A stretch of 64,000 bases of DNA. It comes from Trissonchulus latispiculum. Taxonomy: Eukaryota; Nematoda; Enoplea; Enoplida; Ironidae. The notes under the pieces are model-generated. The model saw only the letters and a program-made list of their open reading frames with translations. It was not told the DNA's origin and did not search any database. Shown here one piece after another: positions 43,507 to 53,590 of the stretch. Position 1 is the first letter of the stretch. Each line of letters begins with the position of its first letter. Location of the stretch: positions 1 through 64,000 of the forward strand of contig JASAND010026807.1 in assembly GCA_030248195.1 (NCBI GenBank). Direction: 5' to 3'. A program made the position numbers and the translations under genes.

Positions 43507-44442
43507 TGTAGAGGATATATGTATGTGTATAATATTGTGTGTGCATGTAACGCTCAACACTTCTTCTTTCGCCTAGCTAGGTGCAGGCTTGCTGCCACAT
43601 ATGCACTAGTTGGGCGGGGAAGGTTGGGTTGGGCTAGGTGTTCCCACTCTATTGGGTGTTCCCCCATATGCATATATGTGTTATGTATTGGTTGGGAAGG
43701 TTTTCCTAAGCCCCGCCCCTTGGGGGGTCTCAACAAAACCTCTCCCTTCCTATTTAGTTGGGTTGTGTTTGTCACGTTTGTTGTCTGCCTCCCTTGTAGC
43801 AATTTTTGTGTGCACTCGCCTTGGGCTCCCTTGTCAAGACAGTTGGGTCCCCCCCCCACCCCATCTGTATTTCCGGTCTCCCCGGCTCCTGCAAAGGTTT
43901 GTTACCCTTGTACGTAACCGCCAGTACGGCATTGTACCTGTTATCTCTGTATAACTTGTATTGTGTACTTTATATTCTATAACAGTGTCATTTACCGGCC
44001 TACGCGCTATTATTAAACCATCTTTATTGTAGGTGTGTTATTTAGGGCTTATCTAGGTTTAGCTAGGTTAGTTTGTACGTGTAACATCCAGACATGTGCA
44101 GGAGGGGAAATTCTGGGGGGGGGAAGGGCGGCCGAAGGCAGCCGAAAAACCGGATTTTTCCGGTTTTTTACTGGGAAAATCCGGATTCTGGAGGGGGGGG
44201 GGGTGAGGGCCCCCTCTGGGGGGGTGAGCTCCCAAACCCCCCCCCCCCAAGCACACGTATGGTAACATCTGTTACTGGCGAGGCTCCCCCGGACTGGCTC
44301 TTGATATTTGGCCAGGCGCGCTATCCATTGGGCGCAGTTCCAGTAGTTGGTTTGTCTCTGCGCTTGCTTGGATACGGCTAGAGAGCCTCAATCTCACGAT
44401 TACGCGTGTCTGCATCTGCGATAGATCGGCATTCCCGCTACA
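43507..44442 (+). repeat. 3' LTR of element P
   Basis: Same TGTAGAGG...CGCTACA unit as 19490-20243, followed by GATC. It differs by roughly 15 substitutions, a 4-bp deletion near 43686, a C-run expansion near 43850, and the 173-bp insertion described separately. Confidence 0.9.
44089..44261. mobile_element. hAT-like MITE inserted in the 3' LTR
   Basis: A 173-bp segment absent from the 5' LTR, flanked by GTAACATC at 44081-44088 and 44262-44269, an 8-bp target duplication. The ends CAGACATGTGC and GCACACGTATG are imperfect inverted repeats (9 of 11). An 8-bp duplication with CA-start ends is the hAT pattern. The interior has G and C runs and a CCGGATTTTTCCGG palindrome. Confidence 0.8.
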
Positions 44443-44748
44443 GATCCAACTCTGGCCCAAACTGCGAAAAGGACTGGACTAGGCAGTGGGCTGTGCCTGG
44501 ATGCCACCAGAGTAATATATTTTAGCGGATCCAGACTTTTTTCGAAAATCTTGTTTTGTTTTTTGCAAGGAAAGAATGCCTTGGGCCTTGGCATCTCACA
44601 TACTGCCAATTCAATTTTGTGATTTTCTTTGTCTTTTTGATCATATTTGAACTTCACAGTTCTTCAAGAGTCCTATGCTGCTTTAGGTTTAGGTAACTTT
44701 GTATAATTACAGGTATAAAATCAGCTGACATGTACTCTGAGAAGGGAA

Positions 44749-45969
44749 TTAAGGGGGGGTATACCAAATACACTAATGACAAAATTTTTTCCGATTGCGC
44801 TCAAACTTTGTCACATATTAGTACCTGGGTTCCTTCAAAATAATTAAAAGTTTCAATGCTTTTAGTTTTTCACAGCGTTCACAGCAACTTCGCAAAGTTG
44901 CTGACCTACCACATTTTAGTGCATGGGGGTGGTCAAAGTTTTTTTGCTTTTTCTCCGGATTGCTAAGTGCCAATATCTTGAAATTTTTTGTGAACATAAA
45001 GAAACCTTAGGACTATTGTTAGGTATGCTCAACTGCAAAATTGACTGAGTACACCAAGTACAGCACGACTTTTATCATGCATCCCGCCCCGAAATTATGG
45101 CAATTGACATCTTTCGTTTGAGACCTAATCCGCTGTAGTCGTCCGATTGGGCTCAAATTTCATAAAAAAATGTCACTTAAAACAATAAATACGTGTGCAA
45201 AATTTGAAGTGTATTGACCGCAGCAGTAAAAAGTTATACAACATTTTGTTCAATTTTTGCTGTCAGAGACGCAAATTTAGCTTCCCGCCAAAAATGGCAA
45301 ATTTTCAAAATCGTCGAATTCATACAAAAAAGTACTCAGTCGATAGCTCTCATCATTCTAAACAACTTTTCTAATTGCACCAAGTCACGATATTGCTTCT
45401 ACGATGAGATGAATTCCATCAAAGTTTTGCCACATGCCGATTTTGAGCATTTTTGCACTGTTAGTCACATAATTAAGTAGTCATTAAAAAACCATTACAA
45501 AACCTAAGACTGCCAAACTTGGCACATATGTAGCCTTATATCCTGCATATATTCTATGAAAATTTCAGAAGATTTGGAGCACGTTGGAGGATTAGGCTCG
45601 AAACGGCGACAGGTCACCTAGTGAAAATTTCACAATTTTCAAAGTTTGCAGCTACCGTGCTCCCGAACGAGAAGCTTCTGTGAGCTGCCATTTGGTGTGT
45701 AGGTAACCCGTGTCCATAGAAATCTGTGTGCAAAGATTTAGGTCTGTAGCTTTCCCCGAAAAAAATTCAGAGCTTCCGAAAGACCAATCTAAAATTTGAA
45801 AAAAATGAACTAAATTTTTCAGTTTGGGGCGCCATACAGCTCGGATGTCATGGGATATATCAATGCCTTATATTAACTTTTTAACTATGATATGTTACCT
45901 ACTTGCGTGCAAAAAACTAGCGCTCTCCGAAGAAGTTGTGCAAACCCCTGGGTACCCCCCCCCCCTTAA
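44749..45969. mobile_element. TTAA-flanked G-run element T3
   Basis: Begins TTAAGGGGGGGTATACCAAA and ends GGGTACCCCCCCCCCCTTAA. It resembles T1 and T2 in size (1.22 kb), the TTAA-G-run ends and a GATT(G/T)CGCTCA-type subterminal motif (CCGATTGCGCTCAAAC). No coding frame of substance; the 88-residue frame at 45214-45480 is probably chance. The preceding stretch 44443-44748 shows no feature. Confidence 0.6.
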
Positions 45970-46700
45970 GGGGGGGGGCTAAACTTTTGCCCAAACATCT
46001 TCCGATTTGATTCATTTTTGGCATGAATATGAAGCGTGTACGTGAGCAAAAAAGTATCAACTCGTTGGTTCTTAGCGGAGACGAAAGTCAATCAAAGTTC
46101 AAATAACGGAACTGCGTGTAGAAGTATCTGTTAGCTATTTTGTGTAATCAAGCGACTGTACATTTCCTCGTTAAATATAACTTTAATACATATGTTCTTC
46201 TTTCCAATTTGGCTTTCAGCTTTTAAATATTTTAAATGCATTTAAACGTTTTGAAAACTATTTGCTTCTGACACTGTACTCTTTTTAAAGAAATAAAAAT
46301 TTAAGCTCCACTAGAAATTCTGACCATGTTTTACTGAAACGTTGTGCAGTTTACAAGATTCTGTTCAGAAGGCGCTGTCTGCATTTAGATGCACAGTAGA
46401 ATCTCACCTTGAATTATCGAAACAATTTGCTCGACCGTACTAAAGTTTTAATTTTTTACAAGTTTTAGTGCATGTTGTGCATATAGTAACAGCATTTGTA
46501 ATGGAGCAAATTCAAGGTAAGGCAAAACCTTTAAAATTCTAAGTAAACAAAAAAGTTTAACCCAGTTGATTATTATCGCATTATCTACCTATTCCAATTG
46601 TTTTGCAGTATTGCTTTATAATTTTGATTGTATAACCCTTGCTGGGTTCCTGCATCCAATATTAAATAATGTTAAAATGTAACTACGAATTTTGTAACTT

Positions 46701-46790
46701 GGAACCGGGAACCGGAAGCTAGAACCGGAACCGGAACCGGAACCGGTACTCTAGAACCGGAACCGGAACCGGTTTTGAAAATTGGAACCG
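46701..46790. repeat. (GGAACC)n microsatellite
   Basis: Imperfect hexanucleotide repeat, best at 46727-46772. Confidence 0.9.
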
Positions 46791-46822
46791 GTCCCAACTC
46801 TACTTTCTATGATCCGCTACGC

Positions 46823-48110
46823 TTCGAATAACCTGGCCGACCCCCCGATTGATTTTGGCGACACCCAACATAAATACATAAAAATTTCTCACAGCTGTTT
46901 AGATCAGTGGAAATGTCTACGCTTTTGCACAGCAAGAGAAAACATATGGGGTAACATGCACATGGCATGAGCATTGCTGTAACCCTATCGGTTAGAAAGC
47001 AATGCTAGCCCAAACTTGAAGAAATGTCGAAAATTTGGAAAATTTTGGCCGCCGAATCGAATAATTTATACGGGGTGCGAGCCCGAAAGCCAAACTTTGG
47101 TGTGAACATAGACCCCATAGGTCTCCCAAATTGTGCCGAATATGAAGGAGTTTGGCCAGCGCAAAATAAATTTGTGCCACTCTAAACATGAAAAAAGTGG
47201 CCAAAACCAGAAAAAAAGGAATTTTTGAAGATTGTCAAATATGCACAATATGTATATCAATCGATAGCTTTAATGATGCTGAACAACTTTTCTTCTTGGC
47301 GCAATCGCGTATTTGTCACATATTTCAAGTTATTTTCGAAAAACTGAAATTTCATCGTTTAAAAGTACCACAGAATTGAGGGTTTTGACTGTCACTTTGC
47401 CTTAGTTTAAACTACTTGATGAAGTTGAGAAAGCTGTTTTATCGGGTAGAACTCAACCATTTACATGTATTTCCTTGCTTAACAACTGTGTAATCCTGTT
47501 CTCTTTTCGTGTGGCAGGCTGTACAAACGCTAGAAGAATGTACCGGTCAGGCAGTTGAGTTGGCATTCAACTGAATACTCAAAGTAACAAAGATGCATCC
47601 ATTTATAAAGGAAACAAGTTGAAATTTATGTTATTGTGGCAGGGTCGTCAATAAGGCTACATATCAGCACATTTTGAACCAAATTTGTTAACGTTATCGT
47701 GCTAGAACACCTCAGAATACTTTTTGAACCAGGCCAAAATTGACGTTTTTCATGTTTCAAGTAGCACAAATCTATTTTGCGCAGGACAAACTCCTTCATA
47801 TTTGGCATAATTTTGGAGACCTATGGGGTCTATGTTCACACCAAATTTTAGCTTTCGGGCTCGCACCCCGTATAAAATATTCGATTCGGCGGCGAAAATT
47901 TTCCAAATTTTTGACATTTCTTCAAGTTTGGGCTAGCATTGCTCTCCAATCATTAGGGTTACAACAAAGCTAATGCCGTGTGCATGTTTCCCAATATGTC
48001 TTCTCTTGGTGTGCCAAAGCGTAGACGTTTTCACTTAACCAAACGGTTGTGAGAAATTTTCAAGTATTTATGTTGGGTGTCGCCAAAATCGGGGGGTCGG
48101 CCAAGTATTC
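46823..48110. repeat. Inverted repeat FB2, arms of about 385 bp
   Basis: 46823-47208 and 47731-48110 are inverted copies at moderate identity (landmarks: GGCCGACCCCCCGATT at the outer end, GGTGCGAGCCCGAAAGC, GACCCCATAGGTCTCC, and ATGAAAAA at the inner end) around a 522-bp spacer. It is probably a foldback transposon or the long terminal arms of T4. Mirrored minus- and plus-strand frames here (46992-47204; 47740-47973) are copies of the same repeat. Confidence 0.7.
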
Positions 48111-48350
48111 GCAGCCGTGGTGAACTATAGGGACCACCTAGGAATCAGAGACTTCCTACTATTTTGCCCACGTACATGCTTTACAAGCCTACAAAAAAGA
48201 ATTGAAATCCAACAAACTTTGTGCACCCCCATTTTAGTCGCCTCCCTTAAGTGAAAGCTATCAACACCAAAATTTACGGATTTTGCTGGGATACGGGATT
48301 TTATCCGCGGTAGGACTCAGCTTTATGCCACACGCATTGTAATGTAGAAA

Positions 48351-48810
48351 TGTGGTTGCTCAGTGTGTACTGCTGAATAAACGACTAATAAAAGCGTGTG
48401 CAGGTTCTTCGCTCGGTAGTGTATGCCTAATAGAAATTCTCCTCGCGCCTATCTCACGAAATAGTAGAAACTAGAAGCTTAAGAGACACGATACCTTTAC
48501 TTCAACTAAATAAAATTCAAATATACATTTTCAATTTTCACAAACACTAAATTCCAATAATGTACCAAATCGCGCACCACAAACTTCAATAACGAGATTA
48601 TAAGTCACAGCTGCCTGCAAAACTCACTAAACAAGAACCAGAGTTTACCCGCCCGAATCAGTAGACCAACCAACACCTAACTGACAACTCAACTAATACC
48701 CACACTTTTTGAATTCAAACTCCATAGTGAGAAACTACCCGATTAGCTAAGTCCAGAATTTGTTCCATCGTTTATGAAGATTTTCACGAAAGGATATGAA
48801 ATATTCCACA
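48351..48810 (-). repeat. Putative 3' LTR of element M
   Basis: A 460-bp segment with palindromic LTR-type ends, TGTGG at 48351 and CCACA at 48810. It lies immediately beyond a purine tract on the coding (minus) strand, GGGGAAAAGAGGGGG (48831-48817). A six-base gap between tract and LTR is unusual. The partner LTR would be outside the window, so this rests on ends and position only. It shows no resemblance to the LTR of element P. Confidence 0.4.
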
Positions 48811-48816
48811 GAAATA

Positions 48817-48831
48817 CCCCCTCTTTTCCCC
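48817..48831 (-). promoter_or_regulatory. Putative polypurine tract of element M
   Basis: GGGGAAAAGAGGGGG on the minus strand, at the place where plus-strand DNA synthesis of an LTR element would be primed, six bases from the putative LTR. Confidence 0.4.
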
Positions 48832-51079
48832 GCGCGCCCACGCCGCGTTACAATAATTAGTAGGATAAAATTTTGGATTAGACAGAAAACATACGTACTA
48901 GTATGGTAAAACGCGTGTGAGAAAATTTTCGAAAAACCATAAAATTACACTAAGGAACCTCCCTAGAGACGGACAAAGGACAAGGCGCCGACAACACACA
49001 TACAAGGGCCCACTACAGGGCGCCTGCCCAGATAAAGCAGAAAAACTACGTACTAACACAATATACAACACACAACGACAATATACAGACCCGCAGAGAG
49101 TCACGCGGCATACAAGAAACAAAGATAGAAATTTTTCCCAAACCTCCTACACTCAAAGGAAACTATCACCAAATTTGAAAAACAAAGTACTCAGACCGGA
49201 TAACCGACTAACAATGCCAAAAACAGGTAGATATGTAATTATAAAGCACATTATGATAAAGCACAAACATTATAAAGCACCGACGAATCTTCGACATGGC
49301 AAAACAATGGCAGCAGACAAAATGGCAAGAACATTTTTGATGAAGAAAGTATCGTGAACTCCTTTTTTAGACAGAAAGAAAAGAAACACAAACCGAAAGA
49401 TAAGTACCCGAAAAAGTAAGGAATGAGTAAAAATACAACACAAAAACTGCTGGTAGTAGAACTAAACAATATAAGTATAAAAGATACAATGGCCAAGCCA
49501 AGGTAGAGAGCACCCTAATAAAATAAAGAAAAATCCGAAACCTCCTGCAAAAAGGAAGAAAATTTCAAATTTTAAAGTAAACTTTCACCCGGCTCCCCCC
49601 ACCCACACACAACCCAAAACCAAAGTCCAAATCCCCCCCACCACTATTAAAGATACCAGTACATGAGATACACAAATGAAAACAAACAAACAACAAATGG
49701 GGAAAAAGGGAAAAGACAGACCTGTGCCGGGGAAAGGCAGTTTGGAATCAGCAAATTGCGCCGCCAGACAACATGCCCGGTCCCAAATAACACTCGGGCC
49801 CACCCAACGTCACCAACCCAAAACCCAACTTCGTGCCACCAGGTACACACCCAATCCACTGTAAAGTTCCAGGGTGCCAGAACTGGCCTCCACCCAAAGA
49901 CCGGAACCAAAGAAACCGGTGAAATAGCAGTAGATCAGGTCCCACCAATGCCCCAGAAGGCCGCCCTCCACAGGGCTAGAACCCTCCAAAGGCTTAAAAG
50001 TACCCGGGGACCAAAACAATCACCCGACCAAACCGAGCTCAAACAAGCTCGCCCACAACAAGAACCAAACCAGAGCCCCCAGGCTCTCCTGACCCAATAA
50101 CCGTAACCTCCGTACTCCAACGGCAAGATAACCATTCCAGTCCGGCGCATCACGAGGGGAGGCACAGGCCTGCCGGGACGGGCGGGTGGAATGTTACTAA
50201 AAATACAAAACAGATATAAGTACGTACGTTAGTATATACACAAGGAAATACAAAAATATACACAAAACAACGCATAGCAAAATCCCACAACCATCAATTA
50301 ACACATCTACTACCAGCACAACCATATTACAGGCCCTACCTACGAATTTAGGGAGGGAAACGGCCAGAGATCCAAGCCCCAGGAATCCTGATCCCAGGTC
50401 AGGGCGCTCTGACAGTTCCCTATCAAGGAAAGACGGCTAAAAACTAACGGAATCTATGTGAACGTGCTGCTAATCACTCTCCATGAGCCCCGGAATCCTG
50501 ATCCGAGGACCAGGACAGTGACAGCAGCACCCCACGCGAGGCGGGAGAAAGTTAAAGTACCCTCAGAACTATTGCCTATACGTGTATATAAATGAAAGTG
50601 AAGAAGAAAACGTTAGAAAAGATAAAGATAAAGATTTGTAATTTGAGATCATATGGTAGGAGGTTCCGGACAACTTCGAATTTTTAGGCTGAGGTGTAAC
50701 ACACCCCCACGGGAACCCCGTATAATCAACTAAATTTAGTCTAATTTAATTTAAGAATATGCCTTTTTACAAAAATAAATCAAGAAAGAACACACAGATG
50801 ATACTGCTCGTGAAAAACCCCACCCACTTAATTTCATCAAAATTTGAGTATATAATTAATCTAACAGACAAGTGCTCAATTTGAATATACGTACACAAAT
50901 AATCTACGAAATACAATCTCCCCCCGTTGCACACCCAGAACCTCCTATTATGCTAGGATAAAATTGCACGTTTTGTCAAAAATAGATAAAAAGATTAACA
51001 TTAAAACATAGTACCACCACCGGACACAACCCCCCTACTGGGCCAAAAAAACCAACACCCCCACAACAACAACAAAACA
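48832..51079 (-). other. 3' untranslated region of element M
   Basis: Non-coding on the element strand. The plus strand is A/C-rich. AATCCTGATCC followed by C or G and AGG occurs twice (about 50386 and 50492, on the plus strand), a possible short repeat. Plus-strand frames here (48917-49357, 49663-50100) are antisense to the element and follow its A/C bias, so I do not treat them as genes. Confidence 0.5.
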
Positions 51080-53590
51080 TTAACGCCGGGTCTGCCTGTA
51101 GGCCGCTTCCCGCCTGTGCCGAGTCTTCTCTTCAGCCTGGACCTCCCGGGGCAAATTTGGAAACAACTCCGCGCGTACAATCATCAGAAGTTTACCCATC
51201 CAATTTTTTCCCGGACGTTTTGGATCAATCATAAGGCGACGAATTTCGGTTGCCGATTTTCGAACAAGCTTAGAAAAATCAAAACCCACACCCCAGTACT
51301 TGTCCTCATTCACCGCTTCAGCCAAATACGCAACCCCCGAATTTTGCAAAGCCTTATAGAGCTGGGGACACGATCGAACTTTTGCCCTCAAACACTCTAA
51401 CATATATACGGCCCGAACCACCGACTCATTATCATGCCACATACGACTCAGCGGAGAATTTGGAGGGACCCAATGCGTCAAAAAATACTCAGCCGCCTTC
51501 TTAGCTGCAAAAGGAGACCCCGTCTGAACAATTTCACGCGCCGGCTGATGTAAACCGAACCAATCGTACGCCTTGTAGAACTGATAAGGGTACTCGTTGA
51601 CCGCAAACTGACGCCCCCACAAATGCATATACTCATCCTGAACCTTCGAATCCGGATCTGGCTGTAGAGGATACATGTTGGACATGGGCATTCTGCTGCC
51701 TTTGAAAAACACAACCTGGGGATACTCCCTTACGCTCTCCTCAGACATCAAAGGATGAGCCCAAATTTTGGCTTCCAAATCAGCAACAAGAGCATTCAGC
51801 TGCTGGCCTCTTTTTTCCCAGGCGTCCTGGACTCGACTAAATGGAGTGGTAAACCTACGCATGTGTGGATAGCAACGGATCGGAGGAAACAACCTAGAAA
51901 TAGCATCGGCGAAAGCAGCAGTACGGTAAGGGCCATAACCTAACAGTTCTAAAGAATCAAAAACGACCTGCCCATCACGTTTTAAAGCTGGAAAAACAAC
52001 CGTGCAAGCCCAAAATTCTGGATCAAAACCCGGAAACAGACAATTTGGATCCAAAGCAGCAGGCTGGCGTTCATAATCGACCACAACTGCAGCCCCCGGG
52101 ATCAATTCCTTCAACTTCTGTTGGTACTTCTCAATGATATTAGAACTCAACGCAAAAGGGATACCCAGTTCACGAAGATGCTGGTCCCAAAAGTTCCAGG
52201 TCGCAACAAAAAGTGGATTCAGGTGCCGAGGTTCCGTCTTGGCCCGAAGATCCGGAAGATACGCGACTTGCCACTGCGGTTCTGAATAAGTTCGAAAAGG
52301 AACAGCTATTGGCGATTGCTGAACCACTGACCACACCGCGGGCCAGTACGGCAGATCAACCCGCTGCTGCCCCCGATAGGGCCGGATCAAGAAAGCCTGA
52401 TCTGGAGAAACCGCCTTTGTATCATACTGACCTAGATGAATCACATCTAAAGATGGATTATAATCTTTACGCGACATATCCAGCACATCAAAAGGCCCTT
52501 CATTTACATCACCCAAATACTGAGGATCCCAATCAACACGGACAGTACCCCGAGGAGGATCCGTATCAGCAGGAACCGGAATCAGACGATCCAGCACAAT
52601 TTTGAGGTTATCCTGATGAAGAAAATGGTCTTTAGGCCACACAATCACCGGGGTTTCCGGAACCTGCCCCAAATCAGGCATCTGAATTTTCGGAACTTTG
52701 ATAGGCAGATCCGCTGGTGGAAGTTTCCTAATTGGCCCACGAAGAGGAGCTCGAGGTGGCGGAAGCTGAGGCTCAGGAAACTCAGGATTGTCCAAGTCCA
52801 TGCCTTCCACGGCTACCGCAGCAGCAGCACCAGAAGGCCCAGGAATGTCCACCCCAGCGACAGCATCCTGAGCTGAGGCCGAAGATGGTTTCCGAACCTC
52901 CCACTGCTCCGCGAAGATAACCGCAAAAAGCTTGGACATGTCCACATCCTGCATGCGGGTCATGCCCCAGATAAATTCCTGAGCCGTCCAAGGTGGTTTT
53001 CTACCTACAGCCTCAAGCACCACGGTAGCATCCAAATCAAGTTTGCGAATCATTTCCGCTTGGGCAGTTGTCTCAATCGGAGGAAGCTGGGACCAAATTT
53101 TATCAGCAAAATCAAGACGATGAGCACAGGCCAAACGTCCCAGATGAGGCACTAGAGTAGACTGATAGTAAATATCTGGGGAACGACGCTGTTCGAAATG
53201 ACGCCGCCCATATTCTTGTTCCAACTGTTGCCGCCTGACTTCCGGGTCCGCCGCCGGCATAGCCGCAGGCGCGTTCCGAATCGAGTCCGCGACAGCTGCA
53301 AACGATGTTGTTGTAGGCACTTCTGGTTCCGGCTCTGCGACGTAAGCCCCTGGTGGAGGAGGCCGATTCGGAGACAGCTCCACCTGATCCAGCACCCGAG
53401 TAACGGGATTCGGAGGAGGGGTAACTGCTGGCGGAGGTTCCGGCTGTTCCTGATAGTCCTCGTTTGACGGCTGTTGTGGCGGCAGCGGGGTTGAAGTCGC
53501 AGACGGGCCCGACGGAGCAGACGCACCACACGTACTCGTCAAGTCCGCCGCAGCCAGGGAGCCAGGTTCCAGAGGAGGACCAGAGTCCAC
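51080..53590 (-). CDS. ORF3 of element M: NADAR (YbiA-like) domain protein
   Basis: An 836-codon frame, overlapping the end of ORF2 in the -1 frame. The first 110 codons from the GTG at 53590 have no ATG, so it is likely made as an ORF2 fusion; an internal Met at codon 111 is the alternative start. Residues 1-120 are Pro/Ser-rich and the middle is unrecognised. Residues about 628-805 match NADAR: VVFFKGSRMPMSNMYP, NEYPYQFYKAYDWF (Glu about 666), AAKKAAEYFLTHW, the LRAKVRSCPQLYKALQNSG helix region, EDKYWGVGFDF (Asp about 763, Trp about 766) and GKNWMGKLLMIVRAEL. These are the E-x2-YQ, D-x2-WG and G-x-N-x-x-G-x-L-LM-x-x-R hallmarks. Family members hydrolyse N-glycosidic bonds, in E. coli YbiA of riboflavin-pathway intermediates and in others of ADP-ribose on guanine. 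The role in a retrotransposon is unknown. Confidence 0.8.
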   Translation of the reverse strand: MDSGPPLEPGSLAAADLTSTCGASAPSGPSATSTPLPPQQPSNEDYQEQPEPPPAVTPPPNPVTRVLDQVELSPNRPPPPGAYVAEPEPEVPTTTSFAAVADSIRNAPAAMPAADPEVRRQQLEQEYGRRHFEQRRSPDIYYQSTLVPHLGRLACAHRLDFADKIWSQLPPIETTAQAEMIRKLDLDATVVLEAVGRKPPWTAQEFIWGMTRMQDVDMSKLFAVIFAEQWEVRKPSSASAQDAVAGVDIPGPSGAAAAVAVEGMDLDNPEFPEPQLPPPRAPLRGPIRKLPPADLPIKVPKIQMPDLGQVPETPVIVWPKDHFLHQDNLKIVLDRLIPVPADTDPPRGTVRVDWDPQYLGDVNEGPFDVLDMSRKDYNPSLDVIHLGQYDTKAVSPDQAFLIRPYRGQQRVDLPYWPAVWSVVQQSPIAVPFRTYSEPQWQVAYLPDLRAKTEPRHLNPLFVATWNFWDQHLRELGIPFALSSNIIEKYQQKLKELIPGAAVVVDYERQPAALDPNCLFPGFDPEFWACTVVFPALKRDGQVVFDSLELLGYGPYRTAAFADAISRLFPPIRCYPHMRRFTTPFSRVQDAWEKRGQQLNALVADLEAKIWAHPLMSEESVREYPQVVFFKGSRMPMSNMYPLQPDPDSKVQDEYMHLWGRQFAVNEYPYQFYKAYDWFGLHQPAREIVQTGSPFAAKKAAEYFLTHWVPPNSPLSRMWHDNESVVRAVYMLECLRAKVRSCPQLYKALQNSGVAYLAEAVNEDKYWGVGFDFSKLVRKSATEIRRLMIDPKRPGKNWMGKLLMIVRAELFPNLPREVQAEEKTRHRREAAYRQTRR

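Larger units (their letters stand above)
19490..44442 (+). mobile_element. LTR retrotransposon P (Ty3/Gypsy), 25 kb with nested insertions
   Basis: Two long direct repeats (19490-20243 and 43507-44442) begin TGTAGAGGATATATGT and end TTCCCGCTACA, and the four bases GATC lie immediately outside both ends, so this is one integrated LTR element. In order the interior holds a leader with repeated GGCAGTACGCC motifs, a block of Penelope-like and foldback insertions (about 21155-29170), gag remnants split by a second Penelope-like element, an RNase H-integrase frame, a DEDDy exonuclease-like ORF2 and a NADAR-domain ORF3. Protease and most of RT are missing. Without the insertions the element is about 15 kb, unusually large for Ty3/Gypsy. 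I count roughly 15 substitutions between LTRs (about 2%), so it is fairly young despite its broken frames. Confidence 0.9.
45966..48250. mobile_element. TTAA-flanked element T4 abutting T3
   Basis: Starts at the TTAA that ends T3 (TTAAGGGGGGGGGGCTAAAC) and is closed by AGTCGCCTCCC followed by TTAA at 48247-48250. The inverted ends share AAGGG and CTAAA blocks but are weaker than in T1-T3. It contains a (GGAACC)n microsatellite and a large inverted repeat. I am less sure of the right boundary. Confidence 0.4.

Noticed and set aside
48917..50100. Plus-strand frames of 146 and 145 residues
   Set aside because: Antisense to the 3' non-coding region of element M, low-complexity A/C bias, no motif.
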